A stretch of DNA of 64,000 bases. Origin: Hydnum rufescens UP504 (lineage: Eukaryota > Basidiomycota > Agaricomycetes > Cantharellales > Hydnaceae). The notes under the pieces are model-generated. The model saw only the letters and a list, made by a program, of their open reading frames with translations. It searched no databases and was not told the DNA's origin. The stretch covers positions 62,001-126,000 of the forward strand of contig MU128990.1 in the NCBI GenBank assembly GCA_014904985.1, given 5' to 3'. Shown here one piece after another: positions 36,226-46,904 of this stretch (positions are counted from its first letter, which is position 1; each line of letters starts with the position of its first letter). Made by a program: the position numbers and the translations under genes.

Positions 36226-37665
36226 TTATGAGTCAGAATCCACGACGATGTCTTGGTGTACGAGAATGCCCTGCGTCTGATGAGGAGTGGTAGGGAGTGG
36301 GGTACTTGGTGCTGATGTGTCGCTAGGAGGAACCACGAACTGGGTCCGCGTAAGGGGATGCCGATATGTACTATCAACAGTAGACGACTCGATATCAATG
36401 TCAAGTGCGAATTGAGGGTCTTGGTCTTCAGAGCCTGCCCACACGTCCGTTTTCGTGGGCGACATGGCTTTAGATCGATCCACCGAATCCGCAGAACGCA
36501 CCGACAGTTCCCGAGGCTTGATCATTCGCAGCTTGTCCCCACACCCCTCCCATCGAGGCCCCATGGAGTGCCGTGGGTAGGTCCCAGAGAATCGGCCTAG
36601 CGTAGTATGAACTGTTCCTCCAATCGCTGATTCGTAACCCAGAAGGCGCCTGACGGCAGGGACCAAAACTGGAATGTTGGACACGATACTGGACACACCC
36701 ACTAGTAGAAAGAAACCATAAGGCATAGTTTCTCGACGAAGAGGCCAATGTGGTACAGACCCATGACAGTCCCGGCCAGAGCTGGGGCCCATCCACCGAC
36801 TCGCAGGACCAAGATGTCCTGAACAATGGAAACGATCGTAGTTAAGACCCCAGCGGCAAAAATAGCGTAGAGGCGATATTTCTGGGACTTCTTGAGCGAT
36901 GATCTCGACAAAAATACAAGGGGGATGGACACCAATAGTGTGTCGCAGATGATATCCGCTAAGCCAATTGTTACTGAGGCACGAGGCACATCGAAGTGGG
37001 TCATTAACTTACTGACGAGTTCGGTCACTGCAATTTGTAAGCCGAGATTACATTCGGGGATGGGCTCGCTCTTCCACGCATGGTTCTGTCCCTCACAGAC
37101 CCAAACGAACTGGGCACATAGGGTGACACAAATTAGGACGAACAAGGCGATACACCATTTGATGAGCATCCTGATATGAGGGGTAGGTGCAAGCCGAAAG
37201 ATGGCAAGCAACATGGTCATCCGCGCACCATACAGCTGGGGCGAGACAATTAGAAACGATGGGAGATCCAGAGGAGCGAGGAGCTTACTGAGATCTCCCA
37301 TGCGTATGCGCACAGATAATAGAATATGACGCCCTGTTCCCTTGTGAGATGGTACCCTGATCGTGAGGCTCACGATGAGAACTGGCTTGAGATCGAGAGT
37401 AATAATGGACAGGTCACCTGGTGGATTTGTAGAGAGCCATACGGTTGGGATGTAGAAGATGATCATGACGGTGGTGAATGCAGCGACGGCATCGTCCCAC
37501 CAAAGCATGTTCCATCGATATCGTGTTACCAGTCGGAAGATGGTTATCAGCAAGGCCACGATGGGAAGGACGGTGGAGACGACTAGGGACGATAACGTCA
37601 AGGGGGGTAGGGGGATATGTACAGGGAAAGGGGGACCTACTTTGATACGCTGACAAGAGCGACAT
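36226..37665 (-). CDS. Rhodopsin-like seven-transmembrane protein
   Basis: Multi-pass membrane protein of the fungal rhodopsin-like/7TM type; ligand unknown. The start is taken as ATG 37665 (MSLLSAYQ), joined across an intron to VSTVLPIVALLITIFRLVTR and the family-type turn YRWNMLWWDDAVAA. Further helices: WCIALFVLICVTLCAQFVWV, ASVTIGLADIICDTLLVSIP, YRLYAIFAAGVLTTIVSIVQ, then GVSSIVSNIPVLVPAVRRLL. After the last helix a cytoplasmic tail of roughly 120 residues is rich in Ser/Thr (SVRSADSVDRSKAMSPTK). The stop is at 36226. CEGQNHAWKSEPIPEC supplies two extracellular cysteines typical of these proteins. Exon borders between helices 2 and 4 are uncertain. Confidence 0.72.
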
Positions 37666-40550
37666 GGGGGGAAAGAAGAAGTGAAACCGGGGGACAGGTG
37701 ACAAGCCATAGATATATACCAAGTTTGTGCTCGGGAGTGTCAGAGTGATTCAAACCAAAACACGATCATCGCCTCCTGATGCACGTATGTAAAAAATGGG
37801 GTCCAGCCAATTGTATCTAACCAGGTCCAGAGCGCCGCTGGGCTTGGTATATCTCACACCGCCGCAGCTCTGGCGTGTGGGTTGTCACAAGGCTTAAGTC
37901 GTACAGTCGTAGCCCTCTTCCGCCCTGGGTGACCTATTACTCTTTGCGGGAGTCTTGCACTGGTTATGGGGACAGTATCGCGCCTGTTTCCTAGGGTGCC
38001 GGGAGGCGATCGAAGGTGGCTATGCCTTTTGAGCGCTTGAAGAGGCTCTGCTCAGTCCCGATTGCAAATTCAAATATTTCTTCAAGCCAGTTCTTTCTGA
38101 AAACTTGCCTCTTATGACTGCCTATCAGCAACCCTTGGTGTGAGAATTACAAACGATCGATATCCACGCCAAGTAAACCGCCCGCTCTGAAAAGCTCACC
38201 CCCTGTCAAGTCCTGAGGTTCCCTTGCGGTACTGTAATTGGCGATTTTCATCCGAGTTGACTCGAAACTCCAAAAAGACAATTACCCTATAGGGTCGCCC
38301 TATGAAATACACAATTGTTTATTGTGAGTCCATGTGAAATGCCCGCACCGATCACACTTCTATAAACTGTGTTCGGGAACGACAATCCCGAATCATCATC
38401 GAATGCAAGCTGGCAGCAGATCTCCCATCATTGTTGCTCCCAAAGAACCTTCCCACACGGTAATCAAGATGTGGGGCTCGACGTACATACTTTGGCAAGC
38501 TAGGTTGGGTTCTCCATCATCTGATTATCCACGTTATTGGGGTCTGCGGGATTTACATCTACGGTCCCCGACTCCCCGGATCATTCACATGTCGAGAGCC
38601 GAGTGCACATCTCACGAGGAGGGCATTCTTCATCCGATCTAACCTGGAGATGCCAAAAAGCAGCCAGGTGGCGGTGCATCAACCGATAAGAAGCGATCGT
38701 ACCATCGAATACATGTGAGTCGTTCGTGCTGGACAAGAATGGGAAAGACTCTGGCAGCTCATCCACCAGTAGGCTCCGGCACATCTTGTCACGCCATGGC
38801 TTTCCCATAGGGACAAAATAATGAGTGCTCCGTGAAATTTAAAGATCGAAACCACACACTATAACCCGTGGAATATGTTGTGAAGTGGTGCTTCCTGATC
38901 CCCAACAGATGACTCAAAGATAACCGCCGCGCGTTCTGTATTTCCCTACTGGAGACTGGCTTCGAAGAAATGGAACGCTGGGTCCCAAGAAGGCAACATC
39001 ACACCCGAAGACAACACGCACGCCTTCGGAATTGATCGTGACATGGCCTCGTGGCAATAGATAGACACCAATGCATTTACCGAGCCATGGGGTACAAGTG
39101 CATTGTAGAAATCAATGCGCACTCACTTCTCACAACGACACACGCCTGCGCTCCGATGAAAATTTAAACACGGCAAGGATGTGTCCTTCACCTCCGCCGC
39201 ATAGTAGGGTGTCAGGATAGTTCCGAGGAGAAAACCTAATGATCATACTATGTGGAGAGGGCATATCCAACCAAGTCCGATTCGCTATAGACCAGTCCAA
39301 ACAGAATCCGCAAGTTCAAAGATTTCTAGAAAATGGATTGTGGATGCGAATGGCGTGTTCAATCCTCTGGATCCGAAATCGTCTTTCAAGCCAGGTAGCG
39401 AGGATCCATTGAGCCCAAAATAAACGCCAACCGGAAAATATAGCGCTTCTGGAGGTTCAATAGGTTTAGGGTCCAGTTTCAAGAAATGCAAAAGTTAATT
39501 GGCGAAACTCTCAAACGCTTCTACAAGAACACGGGTGGGTGATCCTGGCTTCGCAGTAACCTACTGAAGCCATGGAAAAAGTTGTGAGAATCGATACGTA
39601 TTTAACGCAGACGCAATTCATCAAAACAGCATAACCTAGACGACTAGACCTACACTATTCGAGGGGCACCATGGGCGAGGTGTATCAGAGGGCAGCCACC
39701 TGAACGCTTTGGGAGGGAAGAATATCAATCGCCCCAAGTCCAAACCCTTGAGATCCTTTGAGGCCTATATCTCGCAGGAAGTAATACCAATAGATGATTC
39801 CTAGGACTTTTTGTAGTCGGTGGTGTATGAACGCAAGGCGCGAAGGATGTCACGCCGTCACGGTGTACTCGATACCCACAATGGACAACAACCGCCCACT
39901 ATCTATTTACGCCAACGCTTCCAGGTTTGGCAATAAATCCGTCGCTAAGGTTCCCCAATTCTTCCCCTCTTGCCTCCCCATATTATTGGAAAGGAATGTC
40001 TTCGACAAAGTCTTTCACCTTATTGGCACTGCCGCCGGAGAATTCGTTTGGGCATCGAATGGCTTGTCGCACTACATGTTGCGGTGTCTGTTATGGGCCG
40101 AACGAGTTCCTAACATTGAATACTCATGTCTGCTGCCGGTGAAAAGAATCAGATGGACAGTTGCTACCACACATCCTTCTCTCATTTATTGAGTATTGGA
40201 ATTGCGCAGAGAACAACTGACATGACATTATTCAACAATCGAGCCAACCAGACACTCTTACGGACCTGGGAGAGTCACAGACGACAAACGGGGTCTCAGA
40301 GAGCGGAAATCCGAGGTTGCAACACGTATATAAAGATGGGGAAAATATACACATATTTGTAGGTAGACAATTGAATTGTACGATACGATACTTGGCGCCC
40401 ATTGCAGAGACTACTCGCAGGGATATCGGAGCCGCAGGTGGGTGGGATCGGTGGAGAGTACAGGATGAAAGAGAGAAAGAGGGAAAGAGAGAGAGTGAGA
40501 TAAAAGCAAACGGTGGAAGATCGATTGCAGATCGCGGAACCCATCGTGAT
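37666..40550. other. Longest gene-poor stretch in the window
   Basis: About 2.9 kb between the 7TM gene and the PP2C gene. No conserved peptide, tRNA or full element was recognised. A purine-rich GA tract lies near 40460-40500, close to the PP2C 3' end. The frame at 39927-40142 ends in a cysteine-rich tail but begins without a convincing start. Confidence 0.45.
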
Positions 40551-41907
40551 TCATGACGGGGAAGAGGTCGAGGGGTGGAATCTTACAACAAGGACAGAAA
40601 TATTATCAGTAGAAAAGTGCTTAAGCGCGTAGTCGACTAGTCTTTTGCTGGCTACTTGTGGGTCTTGTTCATTTCGTATCAAATCCACGGCTGCTTGGTC
40701 TTCGATCACGTCCCACAGCTTATGGAAGAGCAAGGTTAATTCAACGGTCAAGATATGGCGATAGACATCGCTCACCCCGTCACAGGCAATAATCAGGAGA
40801 TCATCCTCGTCCCCGAGCTCTGTCTCTGTCGTGTATGGTGATCCCACCACAAACTCTTTCATGGAGGAATCTCCAAGACTCCTTGTCACCGCCAATACGC
40901 CTAGAGCGCAATTAGTGAGTATCGCGGGCAAGTGAGTAGCATTTACGGCACAGGAAGGATTCCGCACCGTTAACGCGGTTGTTCATGACGAATCCACCAG
41001 CCTCCTTGATGCGCCTGGCTTCCTGGGCATCGCTTCCTTTATGGTCGTACGTGAGGCGAATGGCTCGTCCCCCCCGACTGAGAACCGCGCGGGCATCCCC
41101 TGCATTGGCGGTATACAGTACCTTGCGCGTTGCGTCACTAAATATATTTGCCGAAAGGTCGTGCCCGTTTGTTGTTAAAGGTGAAGACACGGGATCGGCA
41201 TCAGCAGATGCCTTGCGGGGAAAGATGGACTCTGGCTCGGTGGAGGGAGGTGCCCCTGTAATGGAGAGGCCAGAGGGTGTGGTCGCGATAGTCGATGGAG
41301 TCGTAGCGACGATAGATCCCCGGCGCGCACTCCTGACGAATGAGAGGGGTTGTCGCCCATGATCGTCCTCCAGGCGCAAGAAGGCGGTGACCGCTGTGCA
41401 CCCAGAATGTGTCTGACCCTCGTCGGCCATGCGGGAAAGCTCCGCATCTACATTATGGAATGTTTTATTCAGGACATCTGGGATGGTAGAGGCACCTGTA
41501 ATTGTAGTGCCACCAGTGGCAGATGGGCCAGAGGCAAGAAGAGAGTCGGAATCGAGAGCATCGAGGAGATATTCGTGGAAGTGTGCTCCACACCACTCAG
41601 CAGCGTGCTTGCCGGCGTGGCCATCGAAGACAGCAAAGTAGCCCTGACCGCGAACACCTGCGAAATCGGCGACGAAGGAATGGGCGTCCTCCATTGTACG
41701 CCTTGACCCAGTGTCTTCCGAGAGGCCAATGGAATAGCCGAAGGGTTGCGATGGGTGCTGGTTGAGTGCCTGTAGAGCGTTGTGAGCATTGTCATTGAAT
41801 CGATGCGGACCAATCACACATACGCCATGAGTATAGGGCCCAGGTGCGGTAGTAATTGTCTTTGACCGCGCGTTAGGGGAGTCGGAGAACATGGAGGGCC
41901 TGCTCAT
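40551..41907 (-). CDS. PP2C-type protein phosphatase
   Basis: Metal-dependent Ser/Thr phosphatase (PPM family), Ptc1-like in length and layout; such enzymes dampen stress MAP-kinase signalling. ATG 41907 ([16 protein letters not shown]) is used; the frame stays open upstream and an ATG at about 42004 could be the true start if one T is missing after MTKD. Motifs: [103 protein letters not shown] then [14 protein letters not shown] across an intron, and [13 protein letters not shown]. All metal-binding aspartates are present. A Ser-rich insert (about 41190-41330) interrupts the catalytic domain. The stop is at 40551. Confidence 0.92.
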
Positions 41908-43445
41908 GATGGACAACGGAGAGGCGAATCTAGGTGGTGAGGCACGATTAGCAGTGGAGAGACGGGGGGTGCTAGTGGATGCGCTAGTGGATGTTAATCT
42001 TTCGTCATTATCAACCCAGACTGGAGGCTGTAGCGACGGGCACTGACGGCGGCAATTTTGATAATACGGAGTCCGCTGGCGGTGCTGATTCTAAGAATTC
42101 CTGATTTAGGCACCTCCAGTTGCTTTCTTGCTCAAGCGCCATCTTGCACACTTATGGCTAGCTATGGGGCTTTCAATCCACCTCAGTTTCGGCGCCTTTA
42201 TAGGCGCGTAGTGACTACACCCCTGACTCCACCTGAGACTGACACAGCTCATGGACTGAACTCGGTTCTCCCAGTTCTACCTGCTTCTCAAACTAGTCCT
42301 AGAACCAACTTCCTTGAGAGCCTTGCTATCTCAGGCTAGGCCATTATTTATCTAGTCATCGATCTCCTCAGTATTACTGTCTGAAGCTAGGCCAATAAGC
42401 ATGCTGTGACGCCATTTGGGTAGACTACCTTGCACAAAAACAGTCCTCTGTTCTCACAGGGTCTCGTCTCACGGTGATAGCAGATCCGAAATGTTCGCTT
42501 GAAACGGGGGATAATGAGGGAACGGTTGCCAACTTGTGCAACTTGAGATGGATTATAGCTCCCGTCTCTGAAGTATAATCGATAGATTTGATAGTCCCTG
42601 GGAATTCTATCGGTCTTATTATCCCAAGCACTGGTTCCCTCGCTTGGGTCTGTTGCGGATGTCTGTCAAAAATCATCAGGTTTATCAACGCATAGCGTGG
42701 ACTGAGATCCCTGTGAAATTATCGTCTTCGAAGCCGAGCGCTTATGGTACCATATCTATAAACTATTATACAATGGACCAAAGCATCGCAACAGTTCAAT
42801 TGCAACCCCCTGCCAAGGATGTGCCTTCCAAACCACGTTTCCTCTGTTATTTTTGCACTAGGCGCTTTAGCGCATGCCCTAGATGAAGAACAGACGCACA
42901 GCATCCTGCGCCCGGCTCATATCGGAGGAAGACGCCCGGCTGGAGTCTTTCAGCGTATTCAGTAGATGTACCTGGAAGTCCAGAGGAAATGGAATGCAGT
43001 GATCGCAACCGCACAGCACAACGTGAACGAAACGACAGCGCGCTCATTGCGGAATTCGGCACCAATCAATGGATCTCGGCCACGCCTACATGATATTTTC
43101 CTTTAGAAGCAGGGATCAAGGGAAGCTTGATACGATAATTCTAGTCGCTGTTAACCCGAGTGGACCGCCCATATACACTTCGAAGAGTTTGTAGAGGAGA
43201 CACTAAAGAAATTTTTATGGTGCCCGCATGCGCAACGTGGATACGGTGCGTTGAAGTTAGTAAGTGAACCCTTTAGGGAGCAGATCCTTAACATTGATGG
43301 AATGATTTTACAAAACAGTTTTGGCAGTCGTATTCAAGACTCGAACATCACGATTTCCTGCTGCAGAAGTAAATATGCAAGCCAGTCGTGTCATACCACA
43401 ACTTCACGGAATCCAAACGTAAACTCAATGGCGCCGACCGGTCTT
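41908..43445. other. Intergenic region, no gene seen
   Basis: Upstream side of PP2C and 3' side of CPA1. Short frames (42058-42339, 42425-42688) show no family resemblance. A CTAGTGGATG motif is repeated near 41970-41995. Confidence 0.45.
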
Positions 43446-44925
43446 TTACGCGGTGGCAATGATTGGAGAGCGGGCAGTAAACTTGGGGGCTGACGAGACA
43501 GACTGGGTGCGAGCAAGGGACGCCTTGACGGCCTTGCACTCGTTTACGAAATCGGTAAACATCTAAATGCCCGAACGGAGGTAAGTGCACTATCCTCCAC
43601 TGTGTAGATGGCGACCAGAGCGAACCTCGATCGTGTCAAGGGGGCCTCCCGCACTCTCGGGGTGGAATTGAACGCCCCAAATGCGCTTGCCCGACTCGAC
43701 AGTAGACTTGATACCTTCAACAGAGGAGTCATTACAGTTGATGAAGAATGGTTCCCAGCCCTCTGGGAATGGATCCGTAAGCTCCAAAGCATACTGGTGG
43801 TTTTGACTACAGGAGGACCAGCAACTTAACAAAGGTGCCTTGATGAGAAATAATAACCTAGAACAAACCTGGTAACGTAGACACGGCCAGCTGTGATAGA
43901 TCCTGATGAGGCGAGGGCGAGTACGGGCTGATTATGGCCTCTGTTGCCGAAACGCATACGATACGCATTCATACCGGCGGCGATCCCAATGATTTGATGG
44001 CCCATACAAATTCCAAACACAGGTTTATTCCACTCCTTCATCGTCTTGCGGACGTTCATCGCTGCCTCCATACATTGGCCAGGATCCCCAGGTCCATTCG
44101 TTAGGAAGAGCCCGTCAAAGTAGTCCCGCACGTTATTGAAGTCGTAGTTCCACGGCAGAACGGTCACAGCCGCATCGCGACGAACAAGAGATCGGAGGAT
44201 GTTGGCCTTGGTCCCAAAGTCGAGAACCGCAATATTCACACTTCCCGTAGGGTTCAAAGTGTAGGGTTCACGAGTAGAAACCTGGGCGACAAGATTTTCA
44301 GTCGTTGGGTCCCAGTATTCATGATCTGCAGGCGAAGAAAGGGCAGCATCGGGTCCGACTGCAACACGTCCGAGAGTAGTCCCGTGGTCACGCAACAAGC
44401 GCGTAATAGCACGGGTGTCAACTCCTGTGATTCCAGGGACATTGTAGCGTTTGCACCAGGCATCCAATGACTCCATAGCTGTATAGTGCGAAAATCTCTC
44501 AGCAAGGTCCTGGACAATGATCGCAGAACATTGGATGCCCTTGGATTCGAGCACTACGCCGACATCCTCCGAGTTGAAAGGTGCCTCGTTCTCTGGAACC
44601 CCGTAATTTCCAATCAACGGGGTGGTGAACACGAGGATTTGGCCTCGATATGAAGGGTCCGTCATCGATTCGGTGTCTGGGAGATAGCGGTTTAGTGATC
44701 GTGGAGTGTACTTAGGTTGAGATAGGCAAAACCCGTACACGAAGTGATGGACGTAGAGAAAACGGTCTCCCCAAACAAGCTAACGGGCGCACCAAAAGAT
44801 TTTCCAACGAAGGACTGTCCCGTCCTCAGGTGAAGTGCGGCTGGGTTTGACGATGATACTGAAGCGTACGAGCGTACACCCCTGAGAGCGGGCGCACCAT
44901 TGCGAAAACGGACAATGAAAGACAT
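43446..44925 (-). CDS. CPA1: Carbamoyl-phosphate synthase small subunit, arginine-specific
   Basis: Glutamine amidotransferase subunit that supplies ammonia for carbamoyl phosphate in mitochondrial arginine synthesis. It starts at ATG 44925 with a presequence (MSFIVRFRNGAPALRGVRSY). Motifs: GKSFGAPVSLFGETVFSTSI, then across an intron YTESMTDPSYRGQILVF, GVPENEAPF, GITGVDTRAITRLLRDHG, LDFGTKANILRSL, LTNGPGDPGQC, KPVFGICMGHQIIG with the nucleophilic Cys, GNRGHNQPV and WGVQFHPES with the catalytic His. The last exon, LFTDFVNECKAVKASLARTQ then SVSSAPKFTARSP, ends at TAA 43446-43448. Complete family features. A 38-codon upstream ORF precedes it, and the divergent EMI1-like gene starts 216 bp away. 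Ornithine aminotransferase, also an arginine-pathway gene, is about 30 kb away. Confidence 0.95.
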
Positions 44926-44931
44926 GCTAAA

Positions 44932-45048
44932 TCAATGCTGGGAGGGTAGAGAGAAAATTTGGTCGGCCAAATAACTACAGATGCATAGTAAGTGTGCGCC
45001 CCATGGTGCTGCAGGTCGGTCAACCACCCACTCTGTGTTCGATGGCAT
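44932..45048 (-). promoter_or_regulatory. Upstream ORF in CPA1 leader, attenuator-peptide-like
   Basis: A 38-codon ORF from ATG 45048 to TGA 44932-44934, stopping 6 nt before the CPA1 start codon. Its C-terminal part, SYLADQIFSLPSQH, can be aligned with the end of the fungal arginine attenuator peptide, whose core in Neurospora is DYLSDHLW and in yeast DYISDHIW; Y, D and the hydrophobic residue line up. The Asp just before Tyr, needed in the ascomycete peptide, is Ser here. CPA1 genes are known to be controlled by such a leader peptide. The ORF is seen directly; the function is inferred. Confidence 0.45.
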
Positions 45049-45141
45049 AAACCCAGGGATACTGTAGGTAAAAACTTCACAGGACCCTAAGGGGAGAACT
45101 CAACGTCGGTTTTTGCCGTCGCCCAGCCCTGTTATATTTTT

Positions 45142-45604
45142 ATGTCAACCCGAAACTTTGAGGTAGCCGTGCAACAAGAAAGGGCGCGCTTGGAAAAATT
45201 ACACCCTACTGTTGACGATATACCTGGATGCATGACCCTTCTTGACACATTTCTTCGGTGCACAGGTGCATTATTACTGTCAATGTTTACGCCCTTAACT
45301 GAACCTTGCGTAACAAGTCCCAGGCAGTCAGGTACGATCGTTATATCGTTTTGGAGAGATGAATCAGTGCATGGAAAAATGGGAAGACGTAAAGTTTTGT
45401 TTGAGTCTTAAACAACTTTCTCTGGATGAGCGGCGCTCAGCTTGGCTCCTGCGACGTGCTGAGTGGTGGGCGACCCGTCGGGTCGGGAGAAGCAGTGAGG
45501 ACATCTGGGACATTAGGACGTAAGTCTCCGTATGATCCAAATATAAATCATTAATGGTCTTTCGTTGTAGAGAGCCTCCACCCCCTCGCGAGTACAGATC
45601 ATAA
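45142..45604 (+). CDS. EMI1: EMI1/DUF3128 twin CX9C protein
   Basis: Small DUF3128 (Emi1/PANTS-like) protein, named in yeast for early meiotic induction and needed for mitochondrial function. It starts at ATG 45142 (MSTRNFEVAVQQERARLEK). After an intron (about 45265-45325) comes VRSLYRFGEMNQCMEKW, then EDVKFCLSLKQLSLDERRSA and WLLRRAEWWATRRVGRSSED; a last short exon gives PPPPREYRS. Two CX9C pairs are visible: CMTLLDTFLRC and CMEKWEDVKFC, the hallmark of intermembrane-space CHCH proteins imported by Mia40. The CPA1 gene, also for a mitochondrial protein, is divergent 216 bp away. Confidence 0.9.
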
Positions 45605-46904
45605 TCTACCATATGTCTACTATGATACCGCTCCTTGACATCGGGGTCGTGCCATGACCACTGTGTCCCATTGTCTGTAAACCCATGGCAATGAATATTT
45701 TAGACCAAATTCCAGAGTCAACAACTCCTTAGGCCCGCTCCATGTGACACAACCTACAAAGGGAGGGGCATACTGTCGCCGAACTTATGGATGAGACGCA
45801 AGCAATGCAATAGATCGCGATGATATTGGCGTTAGTTGGCAATCCATTCGAAGTCGCCAAGTTCAACCATTTTCCATGGCCTCTGAATATTACTCCCACT
45901 TCTAATAGGTTTGCAAATGGGGTTGCAGGCCCACCAAGGAATCAAATCACCCTCATGGTCATGCACGATGTCGTCCGACCAATTATTCACTCGTTTCTCG
46001 ACACTGTCCACTGTGCTCTTTGTCTAGCTACTCATTGCTCTTTTCTCATCGATATGATCTGTATGTGGGAGATCCCGTTGACTCTGGCTGGCTGGAAGCA
46101 CCCCAGAAGAATACGTAGTATCCACAGACATCTAAACTAAGCTCGCACCTTCGTCTCACAACCAGACTGTACAAGCGAGTAATTTCGACCATATTTGAAA
46201 GGTGTCCAGATCTGTGACACTGGTGTAGACTAGTGTAACCGTGACCAACCCAAGGAAAGTGAACTTGTTCATCTCAGTACAATTTCAAGAGTCATTGCAC
46301 GTGCGACCGGCGTATCGAAGGCTAAGGGAAAATCTCAGTCTCGTGTAAGAGGACTATTATTGTACCTAAGGGAAAGTCTATATACAATAGTAAGGGATTG
46401 AACATTAAGGATAGTGATGGTGGATACTTGCTTACCTCAGTCTCGTGTAAGAGGACTGAGGAAAGCTTCGGGGTTTCCGCAGGAGCTGTACAGTAGAGTA
46501 ACGACTCGGAGTAACGAGCGAAAAAGGAAATCCTTGATTGCATAATCAGGTCACGATATCCTAGAACACTGGCGGGCGCACGTGGGGGTATTCCCCGACT
46601 CTTACGTAAGTAAGAGACGTCACAAAACCAGGACTTTCATTTCCGACATCCAAGGCTGTGCGTCTATGGCTGTCTACTACGAATACTTTGCTTAATCCAA
46701 TGGTTCATAGCCAAAAGACACGGCACCCACCAAGCCACAGAGATGAGAAGTGCCCTTTCCGACATTCAGCTACAGACGGCTTTAGAGTCGGGGACTGGGG
46801 CTTGTTGCCGCTACCGATAATTCTATGACTTCTTCGGGCCGGACGGCCTGCATTGCTCCCACAGTCCATCGATTCGTGGATACGTGCTGTAGTGGATAAC
46901 AAGA
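45605..46904. other. Intergenic region with a short repeat
   Basis: About 1.3 kb between EMI1 and the MBL-fold gene. No conserved frame. The 22-bp direct repeat at 46334-46355 and 46436-46457 is listed separately. Confidence 0.45.
46334..46461. repeat. 22-bp direct repeat, second copy in a hairpin
   Basis: The same 22 bp, starting CTCAGTCTCGTG, occurs at 46334-46355 and 46436-46457. In the second copy it is bounded so that CCTCAGTC (46435-46442) and GACTGAGG (46454-46461) form a perfect 8-bp inverted repeat. The first copy lacks the outer half of the stem. Confidence 0.6.

Noticed and set aside
39927..40142. Cysteine-rich small peptide (candidate secreted effector)
   Set aside because: The frame has no ATG-led signal peptide, and cysteines occur only in the last 30 residues; not enough to call a gene.
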